From contig JBJELD010000016.1 in assembly GCA_051878975.1 (NCBI GenBank), positions 1 through 64,000 on the forward strand: 64,000 bases of DNA, in the 5' to 3' direction. Source of the DNA: Caccovicinus sp051878975 (GTDB lineage Bacteria; Bacillota; Clostridia; Lachnospirales; Lachnospiraceae). The position numbers were made by a program, and so were the translations under genes. The first letter of the stretch is position 1. Each line of letters begins with the position of its first letter. Shown here piece by piece: positions 41,442-49,680 of this stretch. The notes beneath the pieces are model-generated. The model was not told the DNA's origin, made no database searches, and saw only the letters and a program-made list of their open reading frames with translations.

Positions 41442-42470
41442 ATGAAGGATTCTTGCGGAAGAGTCATTGATTATATGCGGATCTCCATTACAGACCGGTG
41501 CAATCTGCGGTGTCGGTACTGTATGCCGGAAGGTGTAGAGTGCGTGGAGCCGAAGAACATTCTGACCTTTGAAGAGATTCTGGCAGCTGCAGCCTGCGGT
41601 GCAGGTCTTGGAATCCGTCATATTAAGGTAACCGGCGGGGAACCGCTGGTACGAAAGGACTGCTGCCGGCTGATTCAGATGCTGAAAGCGGTTCCGGGGA
41701 TTGAAAAAGTAACGATTACGACAAACGGTGTCCTTCTGGAAAACTGTCTTAAGGAGCTTCAGGAGGCCGGAATTGATGGGATTAATATCAGTCTGGATAC
41801 GATGGACCGGGAAACATACCGGCAGATCACAGGAAGTGACTGCCTTCCTGAGGTGCTGCGGGCCGTGAGGCTGGCTTCGGATACCGGGATTCCGGTGAAG
41901 ATCAATGCGGTTTCTCTGGATCTGGGCGATGGCTGGAAAGAAGTGGTCCGGCTGGCAGAAAGTCTGCCGGTGGACGTCCGCTTTATTGAAATGATGCCGA
42001 TTGGATATGGAAAAAGCTTTCCGGTCATCAATCATCAGAAGCTTCTGGAAGAGATGCGGGAATGTTATCCGGGAATGCAGAGGGACTCGCGGATCCATGG
42101 CTTCGGGCCGGCTGTCTATTACCGGATACCGGGCTTCCAGGGAAGTATTGGCTTTATCAGTGCCGTTCACGGAAAATTCTGTGACAGCTGCAATCGGGTG
42201 CGTCTGACGGCACAGGGATATTTGAAGACCTGCCTTTGTTATGAGGACGGCGTGGACCTGCGGAAAATTTTAAGAGAAGGCCAGCCGGAGCAGGAGGGAC
42301 GGTCGGGACACTGGAAATGGCAGTATGAGGATTGTCCGGATGACAGAGCGCTTCAGGAACGGCTTCGTGCTGCTGTGAGCCGGGCGATTCGTGAAAAACC
42401 GGCGGCCCACTGTTTTGAAAGGCCGGGGCAGATTACAGAAGCACACAACATGATTGATATTGGAGGATGA
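41442..42470 (+). CDS. moaA: GTP 3',8-cyclase
   Basis: A 342-residue radical-SAM enzyme. The N-terminal [4Fe-4S] cluster is CNLRCRYCMPEGVE (about 19-32), followed by VTGGEPLVRKD. The second cluster is FCDSCNRVRLTAQGYLKTCL near 240-260. RITDRCN-type SAM contacts are normal. It ends four bases into the start of the next gene (ATGA), so the two are coupled. The start at 41442 is 4 bases after moaC. Confidence 0.95.
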   Translation: MKDSCGRVIDYMRISITDRCNLRCRYCMPEGVECVEPKNILTFEEILAAAACGAGLGIRHIKVTGGEPLVRKDCCRLIQMLKAVPGIEKVTITTNGVLLENCLKELQEAGIDGINISLDTMDRETYRQITGSDCLPEVLRAVRLASDTGIPVKINAVSLDLGDGWKEVVRLAESLPVDVRFIEMMPIGYGKSFPVINHQKLLEEMRECYPGMQRDSRIHGFGPAVYYRIPGFQGSIGFISAVHGKFCDSCNRVRLTAQGYLKTCLCYEDGVDLRKILREGQPEQEGRSGHWKWQYEDCPDDRALQERLRAAVSRAIREKPAAHCFERPGQITEAHNMIDIGG

Positions 42471-43432
42471 GAGACATGGCGCAGGAACAGGAGAAAACCG
42501 GCATTGTAAAAGCTATCTGTGTCAGTGATGTCCGCGGAGTTGAAAAGCATTCCATATCGGAAGGCCATTTTATTCCGGATTACGGCATTGAAGGGGATGC
42601 CCACGCAGGACACTGGCATCGTCAGGTGAGTCTTCTTTCTTATGACAAAGTAAAGGCATTTAACGAGCGGGGGGCCAACGTTGCGGACGGCGCCTTCGGG
42701 GAAAATCTGGTGGTGGAGGGAATTGATTTCCGGGCACTTCCAGTGGGAACCCGGCTGTATGCCGGAAGTGTGGAGCTGGAGATGACCCAGATCGGTAAGG
42801 AATGCCACAGCCACTGTGCAATTTATAAGCGGATGGGCGAATGCATCATGCCGCGGGAAGGCGTTTTTGCAAAGGTCTTGAAAGGAGGGATCCTCCGCCC
42901 GGGCGATGAGATGCGCACGGAACCTCCGGCAGAGAACCGTCCCTTTACAGCAGCTGTCATCACGCTGAGTGATAAAGGCGCAAAGGGAGAACGGAAGGAT
43001 GAGAGTGGACCTGCCGCAAAGGAGATGCTGGAGCAGGCCGGTTATGAGGTGGTGGAGCTTCTGCTTTTGCCGGATGAGCCTGCCATGCTGAAAAACCAGC
43101 TGATTCGACTGGCGGACAGCCGTCAGGTGGATCTGGTGGTGACCAGCGGCGGCACCGGATTTTCCATGCGGGACCAGACTCCGGAGGCAACGATGGCAGT
43201 GGCAGACCGGAATGCGCCCGGTATCGCGGAATATATCCGATACAAATCGATGGAGATCACAGACCGGGCCATGCTGAGCCGCGGCGTATCTGTGATACGG
43301 AAAAAGACTCTGATTGTGAATCTTCCGGGAAGCCCGAAAGCGGTGAGAGAGAGCCTGGAAATGATTCTGCATGCATTGGATCACGGTCTGAAAATTATGC
43401 GGGGAAGCGCATCTGAGTGCGCCCGAAAATAG
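42467..43432 (+). CDS. MOSC domain fused to MogA/MoaB-type molybdopterin protein
   Basis: A 321-residue fusion. Residues 10-150 are a MOSC domain (VRGVEKHSISEGHFIPDYGIE, GAFGENLVVEGIDF, ECHSHCAIYKRMGECIMPREG), proposed to carry sulfur or bind molybdenum in this family. Residues 160-321 are MogA/MoaB (AAVITLSDKGAKGERKDESG, VVTSGGTGFSMRDQTPEAT, LPGSPKAVRE), which adenylates molybdopterin. The fusion joins delivery and insertion steps. Confidence 0.92.
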   Translation: MRDMAQEQEKTGIVKAICVSDVRGVEKHSISEGHFIPDYGIEGDAHAGHWHRQVSLLSYDKVKAFNERGANVADGAFGENLVVEGIDFRALPVGTRLYAGSVELEMTQIGKECHSHCAIYKRMGECIMPREGVFAKVLKGGILRPGDEMRTEPPAENRPFTAAVITLSDKGAKGERKDESGPAAKEMLEQAGYEVVELLLLPDEPAMLKNQLIRLADSRQVDLVVTSGGTGFSMRDQTPEATMAVADRNAPGIAEYIRYKSMEITDRAMLSRGVSVIRKKTLIVNLPGSPKAVRESLEMILHALDHGLKIMRGSASECARK

Positions 43433-43449
43433 AAAGGAGAAAGAGAATC

Positions 43450-44268
43450 ATGAAAAAAAGAATTCGTATGGTGATGGCAGCTGTGCTTGCAGCAGCTGTA
43501 CTGGCAGGCTGTTCTTCGTCTGCAAAGGAGGCAACCACGGCGGCAGAAGCCACCGCAGCTGCGGCAGAAAGCGAGGAGATCCTGGTTGCAGCGGCAGCAA
43601 GTCTGAAAAATGCATATGAGGAAGAACTGATTCCGATGTTCCAGAAACAGAATCCCGGAATCACCGTGAAGGGAACGTATGACAGCTCCGGAAAGCTGCA
43701 GACTCAGATCGAGGAAGGTCTGGAGGCAGATGTTTTCATGTCCGCAGCAGTAAAACAGATGACAGCTCTGGATGAGGAAGGCATGATTGAATCCGATACG
43801 ATCACCAATCTTCTGGAAAATAAGATCGTTCTGATCGTTCCAACCGGAAACGAGGCGGATCTGGCTTCTTTTGAAGATATCGAGAAGGCAGAGAGCATCG
43901 CATTAGGCGATCCGGCCAGCGTACCGGCAGGACAGTATGCAGAGGAAGCGCTGACCAGTCTGGAAATCTGGGACAAGATCCAGGACAAGATCAGCTTTGG
44001 CACCAACGTTACGGAAGTATTGAATCAGGTTGCGGCAGCAAGTGCGGATGCCGGAATTGTATATGCAACGGATGCCGCCAGCATGGCAGATCAGGTTGAG
44101 GTTGTAGCAGAAGCTCCGGAAGGAAGCCTGGCGAAGAAGGTAATTTATCCGGTTGCAGTTGTAAAGGATTCGGCACATGCAGATGCAGCCAATGCATTTG
44201 TAGAATTTTTAAAGAGTCCGGAGGCAATGGAAGTATTTGAGTCCTTCGGATTTACTGCCGGCGAATAA
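43450..44268 (+). CDS. modA: Molybdate ABC transporter, substrate-binding lipoprotein
   Basis: A 272-residue lipoprotein. The signal peptide ends VLAGCSS with the lipobox Cys at about 22. A short Ala/Thr linker follows. The binding protein begins EILVAAAASLKNAYEEELIPMF, and GTYDSSGKLQTQIEEGLEAD is typical of ModA. The start at 43450 follows GAAAGGAG. modB and modC are directly downstream. Confidence 0.95.
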   Translation: MKKRIRMVMAAVLAAAVLAGCSSSAKEATTAAEATAAAAESEEILVAAAASLKNAYEEELIPMFQKQNPGITVKGTYDSSGKLQTQIEEGLEADVFMSAAVKQMTALDEEGMIESDTITNLLENKIVLIVPTGNEADLASFEDIEKAESIALGDPASVPAGQYAEEALTSLEIWDKIQDKISFGTNVTEVLNQVAAASADAGIVYATDAASMADQVEVVAEAPEGSLAKKVIYPVAVVKDSAHADAANAFVEFLKSPEAMEVFESFGFTAGE

Positions 44269-44314
44269 AAATTTTGATAGAAAGCGGGAACAGCAGGAAA
44301 GGAGACAAACAGCC

Positions 44315-44986
44315 GTGGATTGGTCACCGATTTTTATTTCTATGAAGACAGCCAGCCTGTCAATCTTTATCACCTTTTTTCTGGGGATTTTTTCGGCCTG
44401 GCTTGTGGTCAGCCTGAAAAATGAGAGATGGAAGATGATTCTGGATGGAATCCTGACCCTTCCTCTGGTTCTTCCGCCTACTGTGGCGGGCTTCTTCCTG
44501 CTGTATCTGTTTGGAGTAAAGCGCCCGCTTGGAAAATTTTTTATTGATTATTTCAGTATCAAGATTGCATTTTCCTGGGGTGCAACGGTCATTGCGGCTG
44601 TTACCATGTCGTTTCCGTTAATGTACCGCTCAGCCAGGGGCGCGTTTGAACAGGTGGATTCCAACCTGGTGGCAGCGGCCAGAACGCTGGGAATGAGCGA
44701 ATGGATGATTTTCCGGAAAGTGCTGCTTGCCAATGCGGTTCCTGGTGTGGTAAGCGGCGGGGTACTGGCCTTTGCCAGGGGGCTGGGTGAATTTGGCGCT
44801 ACTGCCATGATTGCGGGAAACATTGCAGGAAAGACAAGAACGCTGCCGATGGCGGTTTATTCCGAGGTGGCAGCGGGTAATATGGAAGCTGCGTATCAGT
44901 ATGTTTTGATCATCGTGGTCATTGCCTTTATCTCGGTGATTCTGATGAACTGGGCGGCGCTGAAAACAGAGAGAAAGAGGCGGTAG
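44315..44986 (+). CDS. modB: Molybdate ABC transporter, permease
   Basis: A 223-residue permease with about five helices. The cytoplasmic EAA loop, ARTLGMSEWMIFRKVLLANAVPGVVSGGVLAFARGLGEFGA, marks the ModB/CysT group. The start is GTG at 44315, chosen because GAAAGGAGAC lies upstream; a longer frame to 44237 would overlap modA. Confidence 0.94.
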   Translation: MDWSPIFISMKTASLSIFITFFLGIFSAWLVVSLKNERWKMILDGILTLPLVLPPTVAGFFLLYLFGVKRPLGKFFIDYFSIKIAFSWGATVIAAVTMSFPLMYRSARGAFEQVDSNLVAAARTLGMSEWMIFRKVLLANAVPGVVSGGVLAFARGLGEFGATAMIAGNIAGKTRTLPMAVYSEVAAGNMEAAYQYVLIIVVIAFISVILMNWAALKTERKRR

Positions 44987-44988
44987 CG

Positions 44989-46077
44989 ATGGAAGAGTTG
45001 CAGAAGGAGCAGTCTCTGCTTGAGGTAGATGTCCGAAAGCAGCTGAAAGAGTTTGAATTAAATATCCGCTTTTCTTCCGGAAAAGGCTGTCTGGGAATTC
45101 TGGGAGCCTCCGGCTGCGGGAAAAGCATGACGTTAAAGTCGATTGCAGGGATCGTAAAGCCGGATACCGGGCGGATCGTGGTTCAGGCGAACTGCCTGTA
45201 TGATTCGGCGCAGAAGATCAATCTTCGCCCTCAGGAGAGACGTGTGGGCTATCTGTTCCAGAATTATGCCCTGTTTCCGAACATGACGGTGGAAGAAAAT
45301 ATCGGAGTTGGTCTGAAGGGCAGGAATCCGGAGCGGGTCAGGGAGATGGTGGAGCGGTTTCGGCTTTCCGGGCTGGAGAAACGTTATCCCGGCCAGCTTT
45401 CCGGCGGCCAGCAGCAGCGTGTGGCGCTGGCCAGGATTCTGGTCTATGACCCGGAGGTACTTCTGTTTGATGAGCCATTTTCTGCCATGGATACGTATCT
45501 GCGGGAGGGGCTGCGGCTGGAGCTGGCGAAGGTTCTGGAGGGCTATCGCGGCGCATCGGTTCTGGTTACACATGACCGGGATGAAGCGTATCAGCTTTGC
45601 GATGAGCTGCTTCTTTTAAATCGCGGAACCGTGATTGCGGCAGGAAAAACAAAAGAGATCTTTCAGAACCCGGTGACCTGCCAGGCGGCCAGACTGACCG
45701 GGTGCAAGAATATTTCCAGAATCGAGCGGATTGGAACTTACCGGGTCCGCGCTCTGGATTGGGACGGTCTGGAACTGGTGACAACACAGCCGGTGGCAGA
45801 TGATATTACCGCAGTCGGGATCCGCGCCCATGACTTTGAGCCGCTGTCTGAGGAGGAGGCTGCAGAGCGAAAAAACCGCAAAGACGGAGGAGAAAATCTG
45901 ATCCGGGTTCAGAATCCGGATATTTCCGAGATGCCGTTTGAGTGGTATGTCACTCTGAAAAACGGGTTATGGTGGAAGATTGAAAAGACGATTCATACCC
46001 ATGATGCAGGAGCAGTGATTCCGGCCTGGCTTCGTGTGGAGCCGTCGGCGGTTCTGCTTTTAAAAGGAGAGCTTTGA
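44989..46077 (+). CDS. modC: Molybdate ABC transporter, ATP-binding protein
   Basis: A 362-residue ATPase. Walker A is GASGCGKS, the signature LSGGQQQR, and Walker B LLFDEPFSAMD. The C-terminal part (from about 235) is a regulatory TOBE-like domain; the C terminus is longer than in minimal members. It powers ModB. Confidence 0.94.
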   Translation: MEELQKEQSLLEVDVRKQLKEFELNIRFSSGKGCLGILGASGCGKSMTLKSIAGIVKPDTGRIVVQANCLYDSAQKINLRPQERRVGYLFQNYALFPNMTVEENIGVGLKGRNPERVREMVERFRLSGLEKRYPGQLSGGQQQRVALARILVYDPEVLLFDEPFSAMDTYLREGLRLELAKVLEGYRGASVLVTHDRDEAYQLCDELLLLNRGTVIAAGKTKEIFQNPVTCQAARLTGCKNISRIERIGTYRVRALDWDGLELVTTQPVADDITAVGIRAHDFEPLSEEEAAERKNRKDGGENLIRVQNPDISEMPFEWYVTLKNGLWWKIEKTIHTHDAGAVIPAWLRVEPSAVLLLKGEL

Positions 46078-46080
46078 TCA

Positions 46081-47118
46081 ATGAAACAGTTATTTCAGGA
46101 AATAAAGGGAGCTTTGGACAAAGGGGAGGAGCTGGTAATGGTAACGGTGATCGCCAGCTCTGGTTCTACGCCGCGCGGAGCGGGCTCCAGAATGCTTGTC
46201 CGAACGGACGGAAGCACCCGGGGAACCATAGGCGGAGGTGCGGTGGAATATCGTGCCGTTCAGGCAGCCGGCAAGGTGCTGGAGGAGAAAGCATCCTGCA
46301 CCAGGGGCTTTTCTCTGACCAGAAATCAGGTTGCGGATATCGGTATGGTCTGCGGCGGAGATGTGGTAGTGTATTTTCAGTATCTGAGTCCGGAAAATCA
46401 GGAATTCCGGACGCTTTCCAGCCGGATCCTGGAGCTTCTTGGCCGGGAGGAGGACAGCTGGCTGCTGCTGGATATTACAGATGAGACCTGCTGGCAGATG
46501 GGAGTTTATACGAAGAGCGGCGGATTGTACGGGATGGACAGCGGGGACCTTGCATATTCGGAAAATCCGCTGTTTGTAAACCGCGCCGTGCTGCGGGAGA
46601 CCGGAGGACGAAAGTATTATATTGAGCCGCTGGTTCAGGCCGGAATGGTATATGTGTTCGGTGGAGGCCATGTGGCGCAGGAGCTGGTGCCGGTGCTGAC
46701 CCATATCGGCTTCCGCTGTGTGGTGATGGATGATCGGGCAGAATTTGCCAATCCAACGGTGTTTCCGGATGCGGTGCGGACGATTGTCGGCGACCTGGAG
46801 CACATATCGGACTATGTAGAAGTGAAGCATCAGGATTATGTCTGCATTATGACGAGGGGACATCAGTTTGATTATTACGTTCAGCGCCAGATGCTGGAGG
46901 CAAAGCCGTATTATATCGGAATCATGGGAAGCCGGAATAAGATCAAGGTGGTAACGGAGAAGCTGGTGGGAGACGGATTTGACCGGGAAGAAATCCAGGC
47001 CTGTCATATGCCGATCGGGCTGAATATTGATGCGGAGACGCCGGCCGAGATCGCCGTCAGCATTGCCGGTGAGCTGATTGCCGTGAGAGCAGAGCGGATG
47101 GGGAAGAAAAAGCATTAG
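46081..47118 (+). CDS. xdhC: XdhC/CoxI family molybdenum hydroxylase maturation factor
   Basis: A 345-residue protein that in homologues protects the molybdenum cofactor and helps insert its terminal sulfur. The N-terminal XdhC domain has SSGSTPRGAGSRMLV and GTIGGGAVEYRAV. The Rossmann-like C-terminal domain has MVYVFGGGHVAQELVPVLTHIGF and YYIGIMGSRNKI. Here it would mature the selenium-dependent xanthine dehydrogenase. It is the last gene of the molybdate operon, 3 bases after modC. Confidence 0.94.
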   Translation: MKQLFQEIKGALDKGEELVMVTVIASSGSTPRGAGSRMLVRTDGSTRGTIGGGAVEYRAVQAAGKVLEEKASCTRGFSLTRNQVADIGMVCGGDVVVYFQYLSPENQEFRTLSSRILELLGREEDSWLLLDITDETCWQMGVYTKSGGLYGMDSGDLAYSENPLFVNRAVLRETGGRKYYIEPLVQAGMVYVFGGGHVAQELVPVLTHIGFRCVVMDDRAEFANPTVFPDAVRTIVGDLEHISDYVEVKHQDYVCIMTRGHQFDYYVQRQMLEAKPYYIGIMGSRNKIKVVTEKLVGDGFDREEIQACHMPIGLNIDAETPAEIAVSIAGELIAVRAERMGKKKH

Positions 47119-47128
47119 AAAGAACAAT

Positions 47129-47157
47129 GAGCGGGTTTCCTATGTGTAAACCCGCTC
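47129..47157. terminator. Hairpin after xdhC
   Basis: GAGCGGGTTT (47129-47138) pairs with AAACCCGCTC (47148-47157). There is no real T run, so the strength is doubtful. The rest of the gap to 47311 shows nothing else supported. Confidence 0.55.
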
Positions 47158-47311
47158 AAAATGTTTACCAGCAGCCGCGTGTTCCCGGGATATTCAGTGT
47201 GAGACCGGACACCGGCTATACAGCATTTGCTGCACTCCTCCCGGAACTGGTGAACAAGTCCATTATAAAACGATTTTTTGAGATTTGCAATAGCCGGATC
47301 AGCAGGTGTCC

Positions 47312-48235
47312 TCAGCTGAAATATTTCTTAAACAGCCGCCTGGCTTCCTGCCCCAGCTCCTTCTCCATATCCAGATAGCGGGTCAGATAATCCTTTGCCT
47401 TGGGCGTCAGCTGGGAAAAGCCGCCCTCTGAACCGCCGGACTGAGTAAACAGCAGAGGAAATCCCAATTGTTTTTCTGCGTCCTTTACGATTTTCCATCC
47501 CTTGCTGTAGGACATGTGCATCTGCCGGCAGGCCGTCTGCATGGAGCCGGTGTGTTCCACCAGGGACAGAAACTGGGCGATTCCGGGACCGAAAAAAATC
47601 TCTTCTCCCTCCAGGTAAAGCTGTGTCACGCTGTGGACCGGGATTTTTCTGGAATGGTCATATCTGTTCAGACAGTCTTCGTCATTTTCAATTGCCATGA
47701 TAATGCCCTGATCCGGAACCGGAAGCTCCTCTACATACGGATCAATGGTTACCTGGCGAAGGAAGCTCCTCAGCCCGCCAGGGGCATCAACGCTTCGAAA
47801 GAGCGGGAACATGGATTTGGAAATCAGGACGGGATGTCCGCGCCGGCCCTCATATACCGGGCAGGCAATCGGGCTTTCTGATTTCAGCAGCTGGTCGATC
47901 GTATCCTCCAGGAACATGGGAAATTTCACCGGAAGAATCAGTACCCGATCGCATAAATCTTCCATGTAATTGATGCCCATCAGAATGCTGTCATACATCT
48001 GAGTGGTTTCGTATTCTTCATTTCGCAGACAGATTACCCGCATTTTTGAGATATGTTTTTCCAGCTGGTCTCCGTTCCTTCCGGTAATGACCACAATTGG
48101 GTCAATTCCGATCTGCTTCAGCATAATGATGATCCGCCGGATGACAGTAGTGCCTCCCAGCGTCATCAGAGGCTGAAACGTGGTAATGGAACTGTTGTGC
48201 CCGGCGGCCGATATGATTGCTCCTGTCTTGCTCAT
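47312..48235 (-). CDS. MobA-like nucleotidyltransferase fold fused to a ModE-type HTH
   Basis: A 307-residue protein. Residues 1-195 have the MobA/MocA nucleotidyltransferase fold, but the P-loop-like start reads GAIISAAGHNSSITTFQPL without the usual R..K residues. The metal-binding site reads LPVKFPM, with Lys104 where Asp is expected. Residues about 215-300 are a ModE/LysR-type winged helix (FLSLVEHTGSMQTACRQMHM then SYSKGWKIVKDAEKQL). It looks like a DNA-binding sensor of molybdenum cofactor or nucleotide rather than an enzyme. A very long upstream open frame is only the shadow of the opposite gene. Confidence 0.85.
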   Translation of the reverse strand: MSKTGAIISAAGHNSSITTFQPLMTLGGTTVIRRIIIMLKQIGIDPIVVITGRNGDQLEKHISKMRVICLRNEEYETTQMYDSILMGINYMEDLCDRVLILPVKFPMFLEDTIDQLLKSESPIACPVYEGRRGHPVLISKSMFPLFRSVDAPGGLRSFLRQVTIDPYVEELPVPDQGIIMAIENDEDCLNRYDHSRKIPVHSVTQLYLEGEEIFFGPGIAQFLSLVEHTGSMQTACRQMHMSYSKGWKIVKDAEKQLGFPLLFTQSGGSEGGFSQLTPKAKDYLTRYLDMEKELGQEARRLFKKYFS

Positions 48236-48293
48236 TGCTATTTCATCCCTTTTCTTTTTCCGGGCCTTTTTCCGGGCCCTGTCCTTGCATACC

Positions 48294-48322
48294 AGTATAC
48301 CACGAGCCGGGGCTGCCTGCAA
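48294..48322 (-). promoter_or_regulatory. Promoter of the MobA-like/ModE gene
   Basis: On the minus strand TTGCAG (48322-48317), 17 bases, TATACT (48299-48294). CCTGCAAACAGG (48316-48327) overlaps the -35 as an inverted repeat and could be an autoregulatory site. Confidence 0.6.
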
Positions 48323-48391
48323 ACAGGTTTCCTGCTTTAAAAACCAATAGGAATATGTTAAAATGGGAGAAAGACAAGGGAGGGGCAGGCA

Positions 48392-49672
48392 ATGGGAAAG
48401 AGTTATGTGCTGGCGGCAGTCGGAGGAGGAGGAAAAACGGCTTTTCTGGAAAAAATGGCAGAAAGCGCATGCAGTCAGGGAAAAACGGCGGCTGTGATGA
48501 CGACGACCCACATGTGGCTTCCGGAAACGCACAGCGGTGTGGGAAAGACGGCGGCGGAGGCTGTCAGTCTGATGGAACGGGACGGCATTGTGTATTTCGG
48601 CGCATTGGCAAAGCAGCCGGGAAAGATGAGCTTCCCCGGGACGGAAGGTTACGAAATGTTGTGCCGGAAAGCAGATCTGGTGCTGGTGGAGGCAGATGGC
48701 TCCCGCGGGCTTCCTATGAAGGTGCCGGACTGGCCGAGAGAACCGGTGATTCCGTCGAATGTGGATGCGGTCATGGTCGTATTCGGACTTTCCGCTCTGG
48801 GAAAGCCGTACCGGGAGGTCTGTCAGCGCTGGGAGCTTGGCCGGGAATGGCTTTTGGGAGGTTTGGAGGAGGATCCGGTTACAGAAGAACTGGCTGCCTG
48901 CTTTCTGGAAAAGGGGTATTTGAAGCCGCTGCAGTTCTGCTTCCCCAGTGCAAGGCTTGCGGTTATTTTGAATCAGGCGGATTCGGTATTCCGGGAGCAG
49001 GCGGGAGAGCGGATCCGGATGCTGCTTGCCCGGAAAAACTGGGAATGTATGGTGATGCAGCTTCGGAAAATCAAGGTTTCCGTGATTTACATGGCGTCTG
49101 GATTCGGCAGGCGATTCGGAAGCAATAAGCTTCTGGAACCGTTTGCCGGAAAACCCCTGTACCGTCATGGCCTGGAGCGTTTCCTTCAGTGCAGGAAGAG
49201 GGCGGAGCAGGCCGGAAAAAAAAGCCGCATCTGCCTGCAGATCATTCTGGCAAGCCAGTATGCGGAAATTCTGGAATGGGGAGAAAATGCCGGAATCCGC
49301 TGTGTAAGGAATCCGTACGCTGCGGAAGGTATCACGGCCTCCATTCGTCTCGGCGTGGAGGCGGCGGACCGGGATACGCAGTTTTATCTGTTTTCTGTGG
49401 CAGATCAGCCGTTTCTGGAGGAAGCGACGATCGAAGGGCTTCTGGCAGCATTCCTGGAGGCGGTGCAGTCCGGACGGAAATCCATCGGCTGCCTGTCTGC
49501 AGCCGGAAGGAGAGGAAATCCGGTGATCTTCGACTGCCGGTACCGGGAGGAACTGCTTTCCCTTCATGGAGACAAAGGCGGCAGCCAGATCATGAAGCGC
49601 TGCCCGGATGAGGTCCTGGAATATCCGGCCAGAGCAGAAGAGCTGGAAGATATTGATTATCGTATTTCATAA
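48392..49672 (+). CDS. YqeC fused to MocA (molybdenum cofactor cytidylyltransferase)
   Basis: A 426-residue fusion. Residues 1-220 are YqeC, an accessory protein of selenium-dependent hydroxylases, with the P-loop AAVGGGGKTAF (8-18) and ADLVLVEADGSRGLPMK. Residues 228-426 are MocA, which attaches CMP to molybdopterin: VIYMASGFGRRFGSNKLL and FSVADQPFL are complete, unlike the opposite-strand gene. The fused form suggests that selenium handling and cytidylylation of the same cofactor are coupled. GGGAGGGG precedes the start. It points away from the MobA-like/ModE gene. Confidence 0.92.
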   Translation: MGKSYVLAAVGGGGKTAFLEKMAESACSQGKTAAVMTTTHMWLPETHSGVGKTAAEAVSLMERDGIVYFGALAKQPGKMSFPGTEGYEMLCRKADLVLVEADGSRGLPMKVPDWPREPVIPSNVDAVMVVFGLSALGKPYREVCQRWELGREWLLGGLEEDPVTEELAACFLEKGYLKPLQFCFPSARLAVILNQADSVFREQAGERIRMLLARKNWECMVMQLRKIKVSVIYMASGFGRRFGSNKLLEPFAGKPLYRHGLERFLQCRKRAEQAGKKSRICLQIILASQYAEILEWGENAGIRCVRNPYAAEGITASIRLGVEAADRDTQFYLFSVADQPFLEEATIEGLLAAFLEAVQSGRKSIGCLSAAGRRGNPVIFDCRYREELLSLHGDKGGSQIMKRCPDEVLEYPARAEELEDIDYRIS

Positions 49673-49680
49673 TCTGAAAT

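Noticed and set aside
47129..47157. Strong terminator after xdhC
   Set aside because: The stem is good but the T run is missing, so only a weak call was kept.
48236..49567. N-terminal extension of the MobA-like/ModE gene by 444 codons
   Set aside because: The extension is the antisense shadow of yqeC-mocA; the conserved protein starts at 48235 and has its promoter at 48294-48322.
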